Source: Pseudomonas sp. Root71
Lineage (GTDB): Bacteria > Pseudomonadota > Gammaproteobacteria > Pseudomonadales > Pseudomonadaceae
Assembly: GCF_001429045.1 (NCBI RefSeq)
Contig: NZ_LMHY01000030.1
Coordinates: 62,001-126,000, forward strand
Direction of reading: 5' to 3'
DNA length: 64,000 nt
Shown: positions 47,332-56,598 of the stretch, in pieces
How the letters are laid out: each line of letters opens with the position of its first letter
How positions within the stretch are numbered: the first letter of the stretch is position 1
Notes under the pieces: model-generated
Database searches by the model: none
What the model was told of the DNA's origin: nothing
The model's input: only the letters and a program-made list of their open reading frames with translations
Made by a program: the position numbers and the translations under genes

Positions 47332-48456
47332 ATGCCTTTGCTCGAAACACCCTTCGCCAGCCTCGACCTGATCCGCCAGCCCGAACAGCAGAACGAACCG
47401 CTGCAAGCTTTCGATGCGGCCGATGAATACCTGCTCAATCACCTGGCCGAACAGCAGCCGGCGTCGGACACCCGGGTATTGGTGCTCAATGACAGTTTCG
47501 GCGCGCTGGCGGCCAGCCTGGCGGGCAAGGTGCGAGTGGTCAGCAGCGGTGATTCGTTCCTGGCCACGCAGGGTCTGGAAAAGAACCTGGTGCGCAACGG
47601 CCTGGCCTTTGATGCGGTGCCGAGCATACCCGCCAGCGAAGCCATTGCCGGGCCGTTCGACTGCGTTCTGATCCGTGTACCGAAAACCCTGGCCCTGCTG
47701 GAAGAACAACTGATTCGCCTGCAAGGCCAACTGGCACCCGGCGCCCAAGTGGTCGCCGCAGCCATGATCAAGCATCTGCCCCGGGCGGCGGGCGACTTGC
47801 TGGAGCGTTACATCGGCCCCGTGCAAGCCTCGTTGGCGGTGAAGAAGGCGCGGTTATTGATTGCCACGGCTCAGGACAAAACGCCAGCAGTGTCGCCTTA
47901 CCCAACGCGATACAGACTCGATGAACCGGCTATCGAACTGCTCAACCACGCCAATGTGTTTTGCCGCGAAGGCCTGGACATCGGCACCCGGGCATTTTTG
48001 CCACACCTGCCGAAAAACCTCGGCTCGGCGCAAGTCGCCGATCTCGGTTGCGGTAACGGCGTCCTGGCCATCGCCAGCGCCCTGCAAAACCCCGAGGCCC
48101 ACTACACGCTGGTGGACGAGTCATTCATGGCGGTGCAATCGGCGTCCGAGAACTGGCGCGCAGCCTTGGGTGAACGGGAAGTGATCGTGCGCGCCGGCGA
48201 TGGCCTGGCCGGCCAGGAACCGCAATCGCTCGACGTCGTACTGTGCAATCCACCGTTTCACCAGCAACAGGTGGTGGGCGACTTCCTGGCGTGGCGGATG
48301 TTCCAGCAGGCCCGCGAAGCGCTGGTCGTGGGCGGCGCGCTGTACATCGTCGGCAATCGTCACCTGGGCTACCACAGCAAGCTGGCGCGATTGTTCCGGG
48401 GGGTCGAGCAAGTGGCGGCCAACCCGAAATTCGTGATCCTCAAGGCACGCAAGTAA
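47332..48456 (+). CDS. rlmG: 23S rRNA (guanine-N2) methyltransferase RlmG
   Basis: 374 residues with a duplicated Rossmann layout. The N-terminal half (about 1-185) lacks SAM motifs; the C-terminal half has VADLGCGNGVLAIASA (about 237-252) and the base-flipping motif CNPPFHQQQ. This is the RsmC/RlmG architecture; RlmG modifies G1835 of 23S rRNA in E. coli. Start at ATG 47332 with GCCCCGCCCC upstream and no obvious Shine-Dalgarno. Confidence 0.9.
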   Translation: MPLLETPFASLDLIRQPEQQNEPLQAFDAADEYLLNHLAEQQPASDTRVLVLNDSFGALAASLAGKVRVVSSGDSFLATQGLEKNLVRNGLAFDAVPSIPASEAIAGPFDCVLIRVPKTLALLEEQLIRLQGQLAPGAQVVAAAMIKHLPRAAGDLLERYIGPVQASLAVKKARLLIATAQDKTPAVSPYPTRYRLDEPAIELLNHANVFCREGLDIGTRAFLPHLPKNLGSAQVADLGCGNGVLAIASALQNPEAHYTLVDESFMAVQSASENWRAALGEREVIVRAGDGLAGQEPQSLDVVLCNPPFHQQQVVGDFLAWRMFQQAREALVVGGALYIVGNRHLGYHSKLARLFRGVEQVAANPKFVILKARK

Positions 48457-48461
48457 CAGGC

Positions 48462-48485
48462 AAAAAAACCCTCCGGTCGGAGGGT
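48462..48485 (-). terminator. Terminator of the cio operon
   Basis: Minus-strand hairpin ACCCTCC gacc GGAGGGT followed by seven T, 35 nt after the DUF2474 gene; the plus-strand side lies just after rlmG. Confidence 0.85.
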
Positions 48486-48519
48486 CGTAAATCCGTGCCC
48501 TTAGGCCACGGGAGAGATG

Positions 48520-48687
48520 TCAGTGCGTGGTCAGGCCGGCTGCGTTCATGAACATACGCATCAGGCTGGCGACGATGAACAAGGCGCCCACGCTGCCGAC
48601 CCAGATAAGGGCCAACCAGCCGAGCCGCTGCCACAGCGGCTTTTTTTCGGCTTCTTCAATGTCGTGCAGGGAATGTTTTGCAGCCAT
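48520..48687 (-). CDS. DUF2474 small membrane protein of the CIO operon
   Basis: 55 residues from ATG at 48685-48687 (MAAKHSLHDIEEAEKKPLWQRLGW). One membrane helix LALIWVGSVGALFIVASLMRMF. DUF2474 proteins sit downstream of cioB-type genes and look analogous to CydX/CbdX small subunits of bd oxidases. The gap after cioB is about 100 nt and contains a lone REP half. Confidence 0.85.
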   Translation of the reverse strand: MAAKHSLHDIEEAEKKPLWQRLGWLALIWVGSVGALFIVASLMRMFMNAAGLTTH

Positions 48688-48739
48688 AACGTCAATCCTC
48701 TTCAAGATTGATGGCGTCGCATCCGACGCCATCGTCGGA

Positions 48740-48770
48740 ACGCCGCCCGGAGTAAGCTCGCTCCCACAGG
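48740..48770. repeat. Single REP half-site
   Basis: ggagtaagctcgctcccaca, unpaired, between cioB and the DUF2474 gene. Confidence 0.65.
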
Positions 48771-48786
48771 TTCGTTGTGCAGCAGA

Positions 48787-49794
48787 CTAGTGATAGCCGT
48801 CTTCATGGGTGACCTTGCCGCGGAACACGTAATAGCTCCAGAAGGTGTAGCCCAGGATGAACGGGATGATGAACAGCGTGCCCACCAGCATGAAGCCCTG
48901 GCTTTGCGGCGGCGCGGCGGCGTCCCAGATCGAGATCGAAGGCGGGATGATGTTCGGCCACAGGCTGATGCCCAGCCCGCTGTAACCGAGGAAGATCAGC
49001 ACCAGGGTCAGCAGGAACGGCGTGTAGTGCGCGTTGCGGGCCACGGCGCGGATCAGGCCGTACATTGTCACCAGCACCAGGATTGGCACCGGCATGAACC
49101 AGAACAGATTCGGCATGGTGAACCAGCGAGCGGCGATATCCGTGTGGGCCAACGGAGTCCAGATACTGACGATGCCGATCACCGCCAGCAGCACGAAGGC
49201 CAATGGTCGTGCCAGGTCATGCATCTGTTCCTGCAATTTGCCTTCGGTCTTCATGATCAGCCAGGTACATCCGAGCAAGGCATACGCCACCACCAGCGCC
49301 GCACCACAGAACATCGTGAACGGTGTCAGCCAGTCCAGCGAACCACCGGCGAACTGCCGGTTGACCACCGGCAGCCCATCGATGAACGCGCCAAGCGCAA
49401 CGCCCTGGAAGAACGTCGCGGTGACCGAACCACCGATGAACGCCTTGTCCCACAGGTGACGCTTGTCGTCCCTGGCCTTGAAGCGGAACTCGAAGGCCAC
49501 GCCGCGGAAGATCAACCCGATCAACATCAGGATCAGCGGCAGGTACAACGCCGAGAGCACCACTGAATAGGCCAGAGGAAACGCGCCGAACAACGCCGCG
49601 CCCCCCAACACCAGCCAGGTCTCGTTGCCGTCCCAGACCGGGGCGACGGTGTTCATCATCACATCGCGATCGGTCTTGCCCGGAATGAACGGGAAGAGAA
49701 TGCCGATGCCCAGGTCGAAACCGTCCATGACCACGTACATCATGATGCCGAAGATGATGATCACGGCCCAGATCAGCGGAAGATCAATACCCAT
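48787..49794 (-). CDS. cioB: Cyanide-insensitive ubiquinol oxidase subunit II
   Basis: 335 residues with eight or nine membrane segments, MGIDLPLIWAVIIIFGIMMYVVMDGFDLGIGILFPF, the CydB-family start. It pairs with the heme subunit CioA; three nucleotides separate the genes. The bd-type oxidase passes electrons from ubiquinol to oxygen without pumping protons and resists cyanide, useful for HCN-producing pseudomonads. Confidence 0.95.
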   Translation of the reverse strand: MGIDLPLIWAVIIIFGIMMYVVMDGFDLGIGILFPFIPGKTDRDVMMNTVAPVWDGNETWLVLGGAALFGAFPLAYSVVLSALYLPLILMLIGLIFRGVAFEFRFKARDDKRHLWDKAFIGGSVTATFFQGVALGAFIDGLPVVNRQFAGGSLDWLTPFTMFCGAALVVAYALLGCTWLIMKTEGKLQEQMHDLARPLAFVLLAVIGIVSIWTPLAHTDIAARWFTMPNLFWFMPVPILVLVTMYGLIRAVARNAHYTPFLLTLVLIFLGYSGLGISLWPNIIPPSISIWDAAAPPQSQGFMLVGTLFIIPFILGYTFWSYYVFRGKVTHEDGYH

Positions 49795-49797
49795 GAT

Positions 49798-51234
49798 TCA
49801 AATCTCCTTGGTCAGGCTTTGGCCGGCATCGGCGTGATCGTCGTCGGCGGCCGACAGCGGACGGGCCGGTGTGCGTTTCTGGCCGGGGCCACCGTCGTTG
49901 GTTTCCTTGCCTTCGTCGATCTTCGGCCCCTTGCGCACCAGGCGCATCATGTAGCCAAGACCGGCGCCAAACAGCGCGAAATAAACCACGACGAACAGGA
50001 TCAGGGTGATGCTCATCTGCATGAAGCTATGGTTGGACGACGCATCCGCCGTACGCATCAGGCCATAGACCACCCATGGTTGACGGCCGATTTCCGTGGT
50101 GAACCAGCCGGCGAGGATCGCGATCAGGCCGGACGGCCCCATCCACAATGCCAGGTACAGGAACGGCCGCGAGGTATAGAGGGTGTCGCGCTTGCGCAGC
50201 CACAGGCTCCACAAACCGGTGAAGATCATCAGCATGCCCAGGCCTACCATGACCCGGAACGACCAGAACACGATGGTCGAATTCGGCCGGTCTTCAGGCG
50301 GGAACTCCTTGAGCGCCGGCACCTGTTTGTCCAGGGAGTGCGTGAGGATCAGGCTGCCCAGGTACGGGATCTCGACGGCGAATCTGGTTTTTTCCTCCTT
50401 CATGTCCGGCCAGCCGAACAGGATCAGCGGCGTCGCCTCGTTGCCCTTGTTTTCCCAATGCCCCTCGATCGCGGCGATTTTCGCCGGCTGATGCTTGAGC
50501 GTATTGAGACCGTGGAAATCACCGATGACCGCCTGGATCGGCGCGACGATCAATGCCATCCACATGGCCATCGAGAGCATTTTGCGGATCGCCGGGTTGT
50601 CCTTGCCGCGCAGCAAATGCCAGGCCGCGGAAGAACCGACGAAGAACGCCGTGGCGACGAAGGCTGCCGTGGCCATGTGCATCAGGCGATACGGGAACGA
50701 AGGGTTGAAGATAATCGCCAGCCAGTCGGTGGGGATGACCTGACCGTTGACGATCTCGAAACCCTGCGGGGTCTGCATCCAGCTGTTGGACGCGAGAATC
50801 CAGAACGTGGAGATCAACGTACCGATGGCCACCATCACGGTGGCGAAAAAGTGCAGGCCACGCCCGACCTTGTTCCAGCCAAACAGCATGACGCCCAGGA
50901 ACCCGGCCTCGAGGAAGAATGCCGTGAGTACTTCATAGGTCAGCAACGGCCCGGTCACGGAACCGGCGAAATCCGAGAAGCGGCTCCAGTTGGTGCCGAA
51001 CTGATAGGCCATTACCAGGCCGGAAACCACTCCCATGCCGAAGTTGACGGCAAAGATCTTCGACCAGAAATGGTAGAGGTCACGGTAGGTGTCGTTATGG
51101 GTTTTCAGCCACAGGCCTTCGAGTACCGCCAGGTAACTCGCCAGGCCGATGGTGATGGCCGGAAACAGGATGTGGAACGAGATGGTGAACGCGAACTGAA
51201 TTCGGGCGAGATCAAGTGCCTCTAAACCGAACAT
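49798..51234 (-). CDS. cioA: Cyanide-insensitive ubiquinol oxidase subunit I
   Basis: 478 residues from ATG at 51232-51234 (MFGLEALDLARIQFAFTISFHILFP); the long upstream frame crosses the promoter. It has the CydA core with heme-ligand His (FHILFP), the quinol-loop region shorter than in E. coli CydA (the CIO subfamily trait) and GWFTTEIGRQPWVVYG. Transcribed with cioB and the DUF2474 gene. An ANR box 163 nt upstream suggests oxygen-responsive control. Confidence 0.95.
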   Translation of the reverse strand: MFGLEALDLARIQFAFTISFHILFPAITIGLASYLAVLEGLWLKTHNDTYRDLYHFWSKIFAVNFGMGVVSGLVMAYQFGTNWSRFSDFAGSVTGPLLTYEVLTAFFLEAGFLGVMLFGWNKVGRGLHFFATVMVAIGTLISTFWILASNSWMQTPQGFEIVNGQVIPTDWLAIIFNPSFPYRLMHMATAAFVATAFFVGSSAAWHLLRGKDNPAIRKMLSMAMWMALIVAPIQAVIGDFHGLNTLKHQPAKIAAIEGHWENKGNEATPLILFGWPDMKEEKTRFAVEIPYLGSLILTHSLDKQVPALKEFPPEDRPNSTIVFWSFRVMVGLGMLMIFTGLWSLWLRKRDTLYTSRPFLYLALWMGPSGLIAILAGWFTTEIGRQPWVVYGLMRTADASSNHSFMQMSITLILFVVVYFALFGAGLGYMMRLVRKGPKIDEGKETNDGGPGQKRTPARPLSAADDDHADAGQSLTKEI

Positions 51235-51626
51235 AAGTCTTCCTCTGTCAGGTAGTACGGCTGCTGGCTGGAAGCCTGCACCCACGGCCCCCACGGATAT
51301 GGAGTGTGGCGAATCTCTGTTTGTTCTTCTTTTTGCACGCATCACAACGCAGGGAGTCTGGCCTTGCGGCCGCCGGATCAATTCCTTTTGTGGGTCTTGA
51401 CCTGGATCAATCAACGTTGAAAGAGTAGTCCCAATTTCGGGGATGAACCGCGTGGTCTTTTGCCGCGTGACAAGTTGCCTCACGGCTTTTGTCATCGCCA
51501 GCAACACATTCCCTGTGGGAACCTGGAGAAAATCGATGTCTGGCTAACTAATTTTTTGTCACGGCAATTTTTTGTTACAGGTTGGTGATAATCTCGCCGT
51601 TCCCCTCTCCCCAGACTTCCCCGCAG
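51235..51626. promoter_or_regulatory. Divergent cioA / MFS control region with ANR box
   Basis: 392 nt. TTGACCTGGATCAA (51397-51410) is a near-perfect FNR/ANR site (consensus TTGAT-N4-ATCAA). No other recognisable element was found. Confidence 0.8.
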
Positions 51627-52877
51627 ATGCCCAGCCAAGAGCCCTTGCTGTTACGTCACCATCGCCCTTTTCTCGCGTTCTGGCTGGCACGGGTATTTAC
51701 CGCCAGCGGCTTCCAGATGCTCACCGTGGCCATCGGCTGGAACCTGTACCAATTGACCGGCAACGTGCTCGACCTGGGTCTGGTCGGCCTGGTCGAGTTC
51801 GCCCCGCGCGTACTGTTCATGCTGCACACCGGGCACGTCGCCGACCGCTATGACAGGCGCAAGGTCGCGGCGATCTGCCAGTCCTTGCAGGCATTGATCG
51901 CCCTGTCGCTGGCCATCGGCAGCGCCACCGACCATGTCACCCGGGAAATGATCTTTATCCTGGCCTTCCTGCTCGGTGCGGCTCGCTCCTTTGAAATGCC
52001 CACCACCCAGGCCCTGCTGCCCAGTATCGTGCCCAGCGCGCTGTTTCCCCGCGCGGTCGCCGCCGCGCAATCGGCTCAGCAATCGGCCACCATCGTCGCC
52101 CCGGCCCTCGGCGGTTTGCTCTACGCCTTCGGCAGCGTCTGGGTGTATGGCCCGACGGTGCTTTTGTATGTCATCGCCTGTTCGCTGATGCTCAACCTGC
52201 CGGCCCGGCAAACCCCGCTGAACAAGGGCAAGGCCACTCTGGACTCACTGCTGGCGGGTATTCGCTTTATCCGCAGTCGTCCGGACATTCTCGGGGCGAT
52301 CTCCCTCGATCTGTTCGCGGTGCTATTGGGTGGTGCGACGGCGCTGCTGCCGGTGTTCGCCAAGGACATTCTGCTGACCGGCCCGTGGGGGCTGGGCCTG
52401 CTGCGCTCGGCACCGGCGGTGGGCGCGCTACTGATGTCGCTGTTCCTGGCGCGGTTTGCCGTGGAGCGCAACGTCGGGCGGGTGATGTTCACCGCCGTGG
52501 GCATCTTCGGCGTGGCAACCATCGCCTTCGGCCTGTCGACCTCGTTCTGGTTTTCCCTGGCGGTGTTGGTGGTGTTGGGCGCGGCAGACATGATCAGCAT
52601 GGTGATCCGCGCCTCGTTCGTTCAACTGGAAACCCCGGACGAAATGCGTGGCCGGGTCAGCGCTGTCAATGGTCTGTTCATCGGTGCCTCGAACCAGTTG
52701 GGCGAATTCGAATCGGGCCTGACCGCCCACTGGTTCGGCACTGTGCCAGCGGTGGTCATGGGCGGGATCGGTACGCTGGTGGTGACCGGGGTGTGGGTCA
52801 AACTGTTCCCGACTCTGGCGAGCCGCGATCGCATGCACGTGGCTAAAGATGAAGAGAAGGAAGAGGCGAAAGTCTGA
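51627..52877 (+). CDS. MFS exporter, EntS/MdfA-like (DHA3 type)
   Basis: 416 residues from ATG at 51627 (MPSQEPLLLRHHRPFLAFWLARVF). Twelve predicted helices; loop motif GHVADRYDRRKVAA after TM2 is the MFS motif A. The sequence PTTQALLPSIVP and MRGRVSAVNGLFIGASNQLGEFESG place it near EntS-type siderophore exporters. No siderophore genes are adjacent, so substrate is open. Confidence 0.85.
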   Translation: MPSQEPLLLRHHRPFLAFWLARVFTASGFQMLTVAIGWNLYQLTGNVLDLGLVGLVEFAPRVLFMLHTGHVADRYDRRKVAAICQSLQALIALSLAIGSATDHVTREMIFILAFLLGAARSFEMPTTQALLPSIVPSALFPRAVAAAQSAQQSATIVAPALGGLLYAFGSVWVYGPTVLLYVIACSLMLNLPARQTPLNKGKATLDSLLAGIRFIRSRPDILGAISLDLFAVLLGGATALLPVFAKDILLTGPWGLGLLRSAPAVGALLMSLFLARFAVERNVGRVMFTAVGIFGVATIAFGLSTSFWFSLAVLVVLGAADMISMVIRASFVQLETPDEMRGRVSAVNGLFIGASNQLGEFESGLTAHWFGTVPAVVMGGIGTLVVTGVWVKLFPTLASRDRMHVAKDEEKEEAKV

Positions 52878-52883
52878 CGCTCT

Positions 52884-53435
52884 CTAAACGAGCAACTCCC
52901 CCTCCACCGCCGTACGTATGGCTTTACCGCAGAGTTGCTCTACCAGCGCCAGGGCAAATGCCAATGCGGCAGCCGAGCCCTGGGCCGTGATGCAATTGCC
53001 GTCGACCACCACCGGTTGATCGACAAAGGTACAACCGGACAGTTGATGGCTGGCTGTGGGCAGGCAGGTCATGCGCCGTTGACGCAATACGCCAAAGGCC
53101 TGCAGTGCCACGGCGGGCGCTTCGGCGATGCCGGCGAACAGGCGACCGGCCGCCGCCTGATCCTTGATCAATTGCTGCAGGGGCTGGTGTGCTGCCAGGT
53201 GCTGCGAACCCACCGCACCACCGGGTAAGGCAATCAGGTCGAAGGGTTGTGCCAGCAAATCCACCAGCATCGCATCGGACGTCAGGCGAGTGCCCCGGGC
53301 GCAGGTGAGCATGCGCCGACCTTCGATACTGGCCACCACCACTTCTATCTTGGCACGGCGCAGTACGTCGATCAGGGTCACGGTTTGCAGGTCGTCGGTG
53401 CCCTCGGCGAGGGCAATCAAGGCTCTAAAGGTCAT
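52884..53435 (-). CDS. DJ-1/PfpI-like protein lacking the nucleophilic cysteine
   Basis: 183 residues, MTFRALIALAEGTDDLQTVTLIDVLRRAKIEVVVASIEG, clearly DJ-1/YajL/ThiJ fold (FDLIALPGG; the SHQLSGCTFVDQPVVVDGNCITAQGSAAALAFALALVEQLCG tail). At the nucleophile elbow it reads AGIAEAPAV, so the conserved Cys (DJ-1 C106) is Ala104, and the paired Glu (DJ-1 E18) is Gln17. It therefore cannot use the usual Cys chemistry. It ends 6 nt from the MFS gene, convergent. Confidence 0.85.
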   Translation of the reverse strand: MTFRALIALAEGTDDLQTVTLIDVLRRAKIEVVVASIEGRRMLTCARGTRLTSDAMLVDLLAQPFDLIALPGGAVGSQHLAAHQPLQQLIKDQAAAGRLFAGIAEAPAVALQAFGVLRQRRMTCLPTASHQLSGCTFVDQPVVVDGNCITAQGSAAALAFALALVEQLCGKAIRTAVEGELLV

Positions 53436-53503
53436 CAGGTGCTGTCCACGGAATGATCATTTAAGCGTAGTCAGCTTTCCCGCCCCGTGTTCGAGACCTG
53501 TGG

Positions 53504-53950
53504 TTACTTGATGTAAAGCTGCGTCGACATCGTGTTTCCGGGCGCGTTGATCGAGGTATCGCTGAAGGTCAGCGTGCCTTCCTGCTTGCCCGCCAGATCG
53601 AGGGCATACAAATAGCCGACGGTTTTTTCCCCGGCGGTGCAACTGGTCAGGTTGCCGTTCTTGAACGCGCAAACCGCTGTCCGTGTGCCGTTCACGTCGA
53701 AACCGTCGAGGGCGACATGGGCCTCACGCCCGTAACCCACTTCCAGCACGTACACCATGATGTTCGGGCCATTGTGATCGCAGCGCGTCCGGGTTTGCCC
53801 TTCGTCGATGTTCTCGACACCACAGGACGGCGACGCGACCTTGAGCACTTTCAATTGCGTCAGCGGTGGCGCCGAGGCCGCCACGGCCATTTGGACCCCA
53901 AGAATCAATGCCATCCATGCACCGGAGGCGGCAACCAGACACTTTTTCAT
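53504..53950 (-). CDS. Secreted small protein, DUF4879/YolA-like
   Basis: 148 residues from ATG at 53948-53950, signal peptide MKKCLVAASGAWMALILGVQMAVAA. The mature part is beta-rich with four Cys (PSCGVEN, TRCDHNG, AVCAFKN, SCTAGEK), likely two disulfides, and a GYGREAHVALDGFDVNGT core. It resembles the DUF4879 family in my memory; this is not certain. Function unknown, probably extracellular. Confidence 0.7.
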   Translation of the reverse strand: MKKCLVAASGAWMALILGVQMAVAASAPPLTQLKVLKVASPSCGVENIDEGQTRTRCDHNGPNIMVYVLEVGYGREAHVALDGFDVNGTRTAVCAFKNGNLTSCTAGEKTVGYLYALDLAGKQEGTLTFSDTSINAPGNTMSTQLYIK

Positions 53951-54172
53951 GCAGGACCCATCCCCCCAAAAAAACCAGCGCGCAGTATGGCGCACTTGGC
54001 CTTGTCGCAAAACATCGACGACGATCACCGCCAAAGCAGCCATATTCCCAAGCTACTGGTATGATGCGCGGCTTTTTCCGGCCCACAGTAATTTCCAGGC
54101 GCGTTCTGCTGCCTGTGCTTTGCTGTTGAGGTCGATACATTCACGGCGCCCGGCGCGCCACGGGGAGCAGAC

Positions 54173-55468
54173 ATGCTGGAAAGGCTGTTTCAACTCAAGG
54201 CACACAACACCAACGTGCGGACCGAGATTCTGGCGGGCGTCACGACCTTTTTGGCCATGGCCTACATCCTGTTCGTCAACCCGAGCATCCTCGGCGAGAC
54301 CGGCATGGACAAGGGCGCGGTGTTCGTCGCCACCTGCCTGGCCGCCGCCATCGGCTCGACAACCATGGGCCTGATCGCCAACTACCCGATCGCCCTCGCA
54401 CCGGGCATGGGCCTTAACGCCTTCTTCACCTACACCGTGGTCCTGCACATGGGTCACACCTGGCAAGTGGCGCTGGGTGCGGTGTTCATCTCGGCGGTGT
54501 GCTTCTTCCTGCTGTCGATCTTCCGCATCCGTGAATGGATCATCAACAGCATCCCGCTGCCGCTGCGCTCGGCGATTGCCGCCGGTATCGGTCTGTTCCT
54601 GGCGTTGATCGCCCTGCACAACGCCGGCATCGTGGTCAGCAACCCGGCGACCATGGTCGGCCTCGGTGACCTGAAACAACCGGCTCCGATCCTCGCTACC
54701 CTCGGTTTTGCCCTGATCGTCGCCCTCGAAGCCCTTGCCGTGCGCGGCGCGGTGCTGATCGGCATTCTGGTGGTGACCATCATTTCCATCGTGATGGGCT
54801 TCACCCCGTTCGGCGGCGTGATGTCGATGCCACCGTCCCTGGCCCCGACCTTCCTGCAACTGGACATCAAGGGTGCGCTGGACATAGGTCTGGTCAGCGT
54901 GATCTTCGCCTTCCTGTTCGTCGATCTGTTCGACAACTCCGGCACCCTGATCGGTGTAGCCAAGCGCGCCGGCCTGATGGGCAAGGACGGCCATATGCCG
55001 AAAATGGGCCGCGCGCTGATCGCTGACAGCACCGCGGCCATGGCCGGTTCCCTGCTGGGCACCTCGACCACCACCAGCTACATCGAATCCGCCGCGGGCG
55101 TGAGTGCCGGCGGCCGCACCGGCCTGACCGCCGTCGTGGTGGCGATCCTGTTCCTGCTGGCACTGTTCTTCTCGCCACTGGCCGCCAGCGTTCCGGCCTT
55201 CGCCACCGCACCGGCACTGCTGTTCGTCGCCGTGCTGATGACATCCGGCCTGGCCGAAATAGACTGGGACGACATTACCGTCGCCGCGCCGGTGGTGATC
55301 ACCGCGCTGGCAATGCCGTTCACTTACTCCATCGCCAATGGCATCGCCTTCGGTTTCATTTCCTGGACCGCCATCAAGCTGATGTCCGGTCGCGGCCGTG
55401 AGCTGAACCCGGCGCTGGTGATCCTGTCGATTCTGTTCGTGATCAAGCTGGGTTGGTTCAACGCATGA
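54173..55468 (+). CDS. NCS2/AzgA-type purine permease
   Basis: 431 residues, about 13 membrane segments. Signatures are APGMGLNAFFTY, DLFDNSGTLIGVAKRAGL and GTSTTTSYIESAAGVSAGGRTGLTAV of the AzgA/GhxP/PurP purine-import branch (adenine, guanine or hypoxanthine/proton symport). Its stop overlaps the ATG of trmA (ATGA at 55465-55468), so both are translated together, as in P. aeruginosa PA4719-PA4720. Confidence 0.92.
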   Translation: MLERLFQLKAHNTNVRTEILAGVTTFLAMAYILFVNPSILGETGMDKGAVFVATCLAAAIGSTTMGLIANYPIALAPGMGLNAFFTYTVVLHMGHTWQVALGAVFISAVCFFLLSIFRIREWIINSIPLPLRSAIAAGIGLFLALIALHNAGIVVSNPATMVGLGDLKQPAPILATLGFALIVALEALAVRGAVLIGILVVTIISIVMGFTPFGGVMSMPPSLAPTFLQLDIKGALDIGLVSVIFAFLFVDLFDNSGTLIGVAKRAGLMGKDGHMPKMGRALIADSTAAMAGSLLGTSTTTSYIESAAGVSAGGRTGLTAVVVAILFLLALFFSPLAASVPAFATAPALLFVAVLMTSGLAEIDWDDITVAAPVVITALAMPFTYSIANGIAFGFISWTAIKLMSGRGRELNPALVILSILFVIKLGWFNA

Positions 55469-56544
55469 CTTTTGATTCCCAGGCCTACGCCGTTCAGCTC
55501 GAAGAAAAGGTCACGCGCTTGCGTGACCTGCTGGCCCCGTTCGATGCACCGGAGCCAGCCGTATTCGATTCGCCGCTGAAAAACTTTCGCCTGCGCGCCG
55601 AGTTCCGCCTGTGGCGTGAAGCCGGCGAGCGTCACTACGCGATGTTTTCCCAGGAAGACAAACGCACGCCGATCCTGATCGAAGAGTTCCCGATTGCCAG
55701 CCTGCGCATCAATGAATTGATGCCCAAGCTCAAGGCAGCGTGGCAAGCCAGTGCGCCCCTGAGCCACAAACTGTTCCAGGTGGAGTTCCTGACCACTCTG
55801 GCCGGCGATGCGATGATCACCCTGTGCTATCACCGCCCGCTGGACGAGCACTGGCATGCGGCGGCGTCGAAACTCGCGGCCGACTTGAACGTCAGCATCA
55901 TCGGCCGCTCCAAGGGCAAACGCGAAGTCATCGGTCACGATTACGTGGTCGAGAAGCTGGAAGTCGGCGGCCGCACCTTCAGCTATCGCCAGCCCGAAGG
56001 CGCGTTCACCCAGCCCAACGGCACGGTGAACCAGAAGATGCTCAACTGGGCATACGATGCGCTTGGCGATCGCTCCGATGATTTGCTGGAGCTGTATTGC
56101 GGCAACGGCAACTTCACCCTGCCGCTCGCCACCCGCGTGCGCAAGGTGCTGGCCACCGAAATCAGCAAGACTTCGGTCAACGCGGCCTTGAGCAACCTCA
56201 GCGAAAACGCTGTGGATAACGTCACCCTGGTGCGTTTGTCCGCTGAAGAGCTGACCGAAGCCCTGAATGAAGTGCGCCCGTTCCGGCGCCTGCATGGCAT
56301 CGACCTCAAAAGCTACGAGTTCGGTAGCGTGTTCGTTGACCCGCCCCGTGCCGGCATGGACCCGGACACCTGCGAGCTGACCCGGCGCTTCGACAACATC
56401 CTGTACATCTCCTGCAACCCGGAGACCCTGGCGGCCAACATCGCCCAACTGCACGACACCCACCGCATCTCCCGATGCGCAATGTTCGACCAGTTCCCGT
56501 GGACCCATCACATGGAATCCGGGGTGATGCTGACCCGGCGTTGA
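55465..56544 (+). CDS. trmA: tRNA (uracil-5)-methyltransferase
   Basis: 359 residues from ATG at 55465 overlapping the permease stop. SAM-binding LLELYCGNGNFTLPLA, the catalytic Cys in ISCNPETLAANI, and VDPPRAGMDPDT. It makes m5U54 (ribothymidine) in tRNA. An upstream in-frame ATG at 55453 is less likely because the ATGA overlap fits translational coupling. Confidence 0.97.
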   Translation: MTFDSQAYAVQLEEKVTRLRDLLAPFDAPEPAVFDSPLKNFRLRAEFRLWREAGERHYAMFSQEDKRTPILIEEFPIASLRINELMPKLKAAWQASAPLSHKLFQVEFLTTLAGDAMITLCYHRPLDEHWHAAASKLAADLNVSIIGRSKGKREVIGHDYVVEKLEVGGRTFSYRQPEGAFTQPNGTVNQKMLNWAYDALGDRSDDLLELYCGNGNFTLPLATRVRKVLATEISKTSVNAALSNLSENAVDNVTLVRLSAEELTEALNEVRPFRRLHGIDLKSYEFGSVFVDPPRAGMDPDTCELTRRFDNILYISCNPETLAANIAQLHDTHRISRCAMFDQFPWTHHMESGVMLTRR

Positions 56545-56561
56545 TGGCGCCTGCCAGGCAC

Positions 56562-56591
56562 AAAAAAGCCGTCTTCACGACGGCTTTTTTG
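56562..56591. terminator. Bidirectional terminator between trmA and the DUF2442 gene
   Basis: AAAAAAGCCGTC ttcac GACGGCTTTTTT, symmetrical A and T runs serve both convergent units. Confidence 0.95.
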
Positions 56592-56598
56592 TGGGCGT

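Noticed and set aside
49819..51225. Plus-strand 468-codon frame over cioA
   Set aside because: Antisense shadow; low-complexity Gln/Arg/His composition.
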